A stretch of DNA of 64,000 nt. It comes from Luteimonas abyssi (GTDB taxonomy: Bacteria > Pseudomonadota > Gammaproteobacteria > Xanthomonadales > Xanthomonadaceae). Every line of letters starts with the position of its first letter. Position 1 is the first letter of the stretch. The stretch lies in assembly GCF_001482195.1 (NCBI RefSeq), contig NZ_KQ759763.1:321023-385022 (forward strand). Reading direction: 5' to 3'. The position numbers were made by a program, and so were the translations under genes. Positions 61,196 through 64,000 of this stretch are shown here, in pieces. The notes under the pieces were generated by a model, which was not told the DNA's origin, made no database searches, and worked only from the letters and a program-made list of their open reading frames with translations.

Positions 61196-62275
61196 GTGAA
61201 CACCCGTACCGACGATCTGCGCATCCGCGACATCCAGCCTCTCGCAACGCCGGGGCAGGTCATCCACGGTTGCCCTGTTCCCGAGCCCGTCGCCCGTCAT
61301 GTCGCGTCCTCGAGGCGCGCCGTACAGAACATCCTCCACGGTCGCGATGACCGCCTGCTGGTGGTCGTAGGCCCCTGCTCGATCCACGACGTCGATGCCG
61401 CGCGCGAGTACGCGCAACGCCTGAGCGTCGAGCGGGCGCGCCTGGGCGGCACGCTCGAGATCGTGATGCGCGTGTACTTCGAGAAGCCGCGCACCACCGT
61501 CGGCTGGAAGGGCCTGATCAACGACCCGCGCCTGGACGGCAGCTACCGCATCGACGAAGGCCTGCGCCTGGCACGACAGCTGTTGCTCGACGTCAATGCG
61601 CTCGGCTTGCCGGCCGGTTGCGAGTTCCTCGACATGATCACCCCGCAGTACCTCGCCGACCTGGTGAGCTGGGGCGCGATCGGCGCGCGCACCACCGAAA
61701 GCCAGGTGCATCGCGAACTCGCGTCGGGGCTGTCGTGCCCGGTGGGTTTCAAGAACGGCACCGACGGCAACGTGCGCATCGCGGTGGATGCGGTGCAGGC
61801 CGCCTCGCATCCGCACCGGTTCCTGTCGGTGACCAAGCAGGGCGTCAGTGCGATCGTCACCACCGCCGGCAACGAGGACGGTCACGTGATCCTGCGAGGA
61901 GGCCGCACGCCGAACTACGACGCGGCCAGTGTCGCGGCGGCCGCGGAGTCGCTGCTCGCGGCCGGGTTGCCTCCGCGGTTGCTGGTCGACGCCAGCCACG
62001 CCAACAGCGGCAAGCGCCCGGAGCGGCAGCCGCTGGTGATCGACGACATCGCCGCGCGCGTGGACGCCGGCGACACCTCCGTGTTCGGCGTGATGATCGA
62101 AAGCCATCTGGAAGCCGGCCGCCAGGACCTCATCGACGGTCGCGCGCGCGTCTACGGGCAGAGCATCACCGATGGCTGTATCGGCTGGAATGACTCGCTC
62201 CGGGTGCTGGAGCGGCTCGCCCGTGCGGTCGAAGCGCGGCGGGCGCGGGGAGCGGCGCACCACGCCGCTGCCTGA
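61196..62275 (+). CDS. aroG: 3-deoxy-7-phosphoheptulonate (DAHP) synthase, class I
   Basis: This 359-residue enzyme condenses PEP and erythrose-4-phosphate, the entry to aromatic amino acids. The N-terminus TDDLRIRDIQPL, LLVVVGPCSIHD, the substrate-binding RVYFEKPRTTVGWKGLINDP, SGLSCPVGFKNGTDG and VDASHANSGK are all diagnostic of the AroFGH family. The start is GTG 61196 with GGAG at 61182-61185. Which amino acid feeds back on the enzyme cannot be told; aroG is used in the generic sense. Transcription is likely regulated by the leader/terminator just upstream. Confidence 0.96.
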   Translation: MNTRTDDLRIRDIQPLATPGQVIHGCPVPEPVARHVASSRRAVQNILHGRDDRLLVVVGPCSIHDVDAAREYAQRLSVERARLGGTLEIVMRVYFEKPRTTVGWKGLINDPRLDGSYRIDEGLRLARQLLLDVNALGLPAGCEFLDMITPQYLADLVSWGAIGARTTESQVHRELASGLSCPVGFKNGTDGNVRIAVDAVQAASHPHRFLSVTKQGVSAIVTTAGNEDGHVILRGGRTPNYDAASVAAAAESLLAAGLPPRLLVDASHANSGKRPERQPLVIDDIAARVDAGDTSVFGVMIESHLEAGRQDLIDGRARVYGQSITDGCIGWNDSLRVLERLARAVEARRARGAAHHAAA

Positions 62276-62506
62276 GCGTCTCGAAGGGTTCGGGAGCGGC
62301 TCGTATCGTGGAGCCGGCGAACGTGCATCGGATGAATCAGCAGCAGGCACGGCGGTCGAGCGGCGCGACGGACGTGTGACTCGATTCGGCATCCGGCGTA
62401 TGACGGCAGTGCTAAGGTCGTCGGCGTCGATGCCTGCCGCCGGCATCGATGTTCGGCTTCTGCAGGCCTCGTGCCTGGTTCGACGTGCGGCGATGGAGAA
62501 TCGCGA

Positions 62507-63433
62507 ATGGCAAGGATCGCATCGCTCTGCTGGATCGCAGCGCTCATCGCCGCAGGCGTGTGGAGCTCGGCGACGATGTCGGCGACGGAAACGGTCGTCG
62601 ACAGTGGTGCAGCGGCCGGCTACCAGGCGCTGCTCGAAATCGACGAGCGGGAGGGATTGACCGCCGACGAGCGAGATCGGGCCATGGCCGCGCTGTACGA
62701 TGCCCGCCTTCGCCCGTCACTCGACGACCCGGCTTCGATCGAGGCCGTCGACTGGACCTGGTATGCCCAGGCGGCCCACCTGATGGCGTTCTACCGGCAG
62801 GCGCCGGCGTATCTGCGTGATGCCCGTCTGGCGATGGCCGCGCTGGAGACGGCAGGCATCGCCACCCGCGAGCAGCGCGAGACGTTCTTCGGCGTTCTTG
62901 TGGCGTACCGCGAGTTCGCTGCGGCGCGTGGTCATCTCGCTGCGCATCCCGACCTGGAGGTGGAGCCGGTGCCTGCCGTCGCGGCGCTGTCTGCTCGCAG
63001 GGACGGCGAAGCCCTGACCTACCGGGTCGATCCCGACGCGTTCCGGCTCGTGCCCGAGCCGATTCGTTTCAGCGATGGCGCGCGCCTCGTTGTGGTCTCG
63101 CATCCGCTGTGCGGGTTCTCGAGGCGGGCGATGGCATTCATCTCCGACGAGCCCGAACTCGCGGCCGCCATCGACGGGAACGTGTTGTGGCTGGCGCCAG
63201 TGGGCACGCAGCTGCACGTCGAGGTGATGCAGGCGTGGAATCGTGAGCACCCTTCGACACCCGTGGTGATCCCGCATACAAGGGCCGACTGGCCGATGCT
63301 CCACGATTGGTCCACCCCCAGTTTCTATCTTCTGCAGGACGGCGAGCTGGTGGATCACTTCTCGGGGTGGCCTCTCGACGACAGTCACCGCGCCCGTTTC
63401 GTCGGGATGCTGGAGCGGGCGGCGTTGCTCTGA
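62507..63433 (+). CDS. Secreted thioredoxin-fold protein with CGFS motif
   Basis: The 308-residue protein has a signal peptide (residues 1-26), then a helical region (about 35-165) and a C-terminal thioredoxin-like domain (about 190-305). The domain reads LVVVSHPLCGFSRRAMAF, with a single Cys202 in CGFS, and carries a cis-Pro loop STPSFYLLQDGELVDHFSGW. CGFS is the motif of cytosolic monothiol glutaredoxins that bind Fe-S clusters, so it is unexpected in an exported protein. There is a second Cys only in the signal peptide (Cys8). The start at 62507 has GGAG about 10 nt upstream. Similar TPxFYLL proteins exist in Xanthomonads without known function. It is convergent with thrC. Confidence 0.75.
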   Translation: MARIASLCWIAALIAAGVWSSATMSATETVVDSGAAAGYQALLEIDEREGLTADERDRAMAALYDARLRPSLDDPASIEAVDWTWYAQAAHLMAFYRQAPAYLRDARLAMAALETAGIATREQRETFFGVLVAYREFAAARGHLAAHPDLEVEPVPAVAALSARRDGEALTYRVDPDAFRLVPEPIRFSDGARLVVVSHPLCGFSRRAMAFISDEPELAAAIDGNVLWLAPVGTQLHVEVMQAWNREHPSTPVVIPHTRADWPMLHDWSTPSFYLLQDGELVDHFSGWPLDDSHRARFVGMLERAALL

Positions 63434-63443
63434 CCTCGGCGGA

Positions 63444-64000
63444 TCAGTCGACGGGCTCCTCTTGCGCCAGCAATACATCGCGCAGCGCGTCGGCATCCGC
63501 CGACATCGGTGTCCCGCGCGCGGGGCGTTTCAGGCATTCCGCCAGTGCGGGCGGCGGCGGAACGGGGTAGCCGACCAAGGGTTCGACGACGGTGTCGAAC
63601 TTCGCAGGGTGCGCGGTGGCGACGACGGCCCAGGGTCGGGTGTCGCCGCTCGCGCGCAGGGTTTCGAGCGCGTGCAGGGCGGTGGCGGTGTGCGGGCAGG
63701 GGACGATGCCGTGCCGTCCGGGTGCCGCGCGCACGGTGTCGCGGATGGTCGCATCGTCGACGGCAACGGCCGTCAGTGCGGCACGCAGTGCGGTGTCGTC
63801 GGCATGCCAGTGGCGCAGACGTTCGAAATTGCTCGGCGTGCCGACATCCATCGCGTTGGCGAGCGTGGCGCGCGTGGTCTGCGGCGCGTAGTCGGCGCCG
63901 TCGAAGTAGCGCGGCAAGGTGTCGTTGGCGTTGCAGGCCAGCACGATGTCGCCGACCGGCAGGCCCATCCGCCGCGCGAGCACGGCGGCGCAGGCGTTGC
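63444..64000 (-). CDS. thrC: Threonine synthase, C-terminal part (5' end outside window)
   Basis: About 185 C-terminal residues are present; the frame continues beyond the right edge (NACAAVLARRMGLPVGDIVLACNANDTLPRY across the boundary). The NANDTLPRYFDG segment and the later ATAHPAKFDTVVEP are typical of ThrC, the PLP enzyme that converts O-phosphohomoserine to threonine. Threonine is the substrate of IlvA in the nearby ilv operon. The stop is only 10 nt from the convergent thioredoxin-fold gene, with no visible terminator between. Confidence 0.93.
   Translation of the reverse strand, partial: NACAAVLARRMGLPVGDIVLACNANDTLPRYFDGADYAPQTTRATLANAMDVGTPSNFERLRHWHADDTALRAALTAVAVDDATIRDTVRAAPGRHGIVPCPHTATALHALETLRASGDTRPWAVVATAHPAKFDTVVEPLVGYPVPPPPALAECLKRPARGTPMSADADALRDVLLAQEEPVD

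Overview
The window is GC-rich, gene-dense DNA that reads as the chromosome of a gammaproteobacterium of the Xanthomonadaceae/Lysobacteraceae (Luteimonas, Lysobacter or Xanthomonas-like). The basis is family knowledge plus sequence: a joined ilv-leu operon, a TonB receptor/SapC/cupin/tryptophan-halogenase module, pcm upstream of tolC, and a TGTAGGAGCG...CGCTCCTACA intergenic repeat. No rRNA, tRNA, CRISPR array, insertion sequence or phage gene was recognised.

Layout. 1-4890: end of a TonB-dependent receptor, then SapC-like, cupin-like and flavin-dependent halogenase genes in one transcription unit. 5077-6070: an outer-membrane barrel protein on the minus strand. 6640-14142: the complete F1Fo ATP synthase operon atpIBEFHAGDC with a good promoter, two internal hairpin repeats and a terminator. 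14438-16320: a GtrA-like protein and glmU. 16438-28495 (minus): a MacAB-like export cluster (adaptor, ATPase, four FtsX-type permeases arranged A-B-A-B), a DUF885 lipoprotein, and an NtrC-like regulator with its histidine kinase. A near-consensus sigma-54 promoter precedes the adaptor. 28678-39392: glmS, an S9 peptidase, an NTF2-like protein, a Pat-type acetyltransferase, two overlapping 59-aa genes, dinB, a DUF2218 gene and gph. 39513-48148: btuB behind a cobalamin riboswitch, an LpxL-type acyltransferase, waaA, an AT-richer island with one small secreted protein, tolC, pcm and a TetR regulator with paired operators.

48329-60732 (minus): one branched-chain amino-acid operon, ilvL-ilvD-ilvC-ilvG-ilvM-ilvE-ilvA-leuA-leuC-leuD-leuB, with tightly overlapping genes. 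It starts with a leader peptide rich in Leu/Val/Ile followed by a terminator. Divergently, 60990-62275 holds a second leader peptide, rich in Tyr/Trp/Phe, then a terminator and the DAHP synthase gene. The window closes with a secreted thioredoxin-fold protein carrying a CGFS motif and the 3' end of thrC.

The most notable systems are: (i) two back-to-back transcription attenuators of the same design, one for branched-chain and one for aromatic amino acids, both with apparently leaderless leader peptides; (ii) a sigma-54-controlled, two-component-linked export cluster with a duplicated permease pair; and (iii) the receptor/SapC/cupin/halogenase module.
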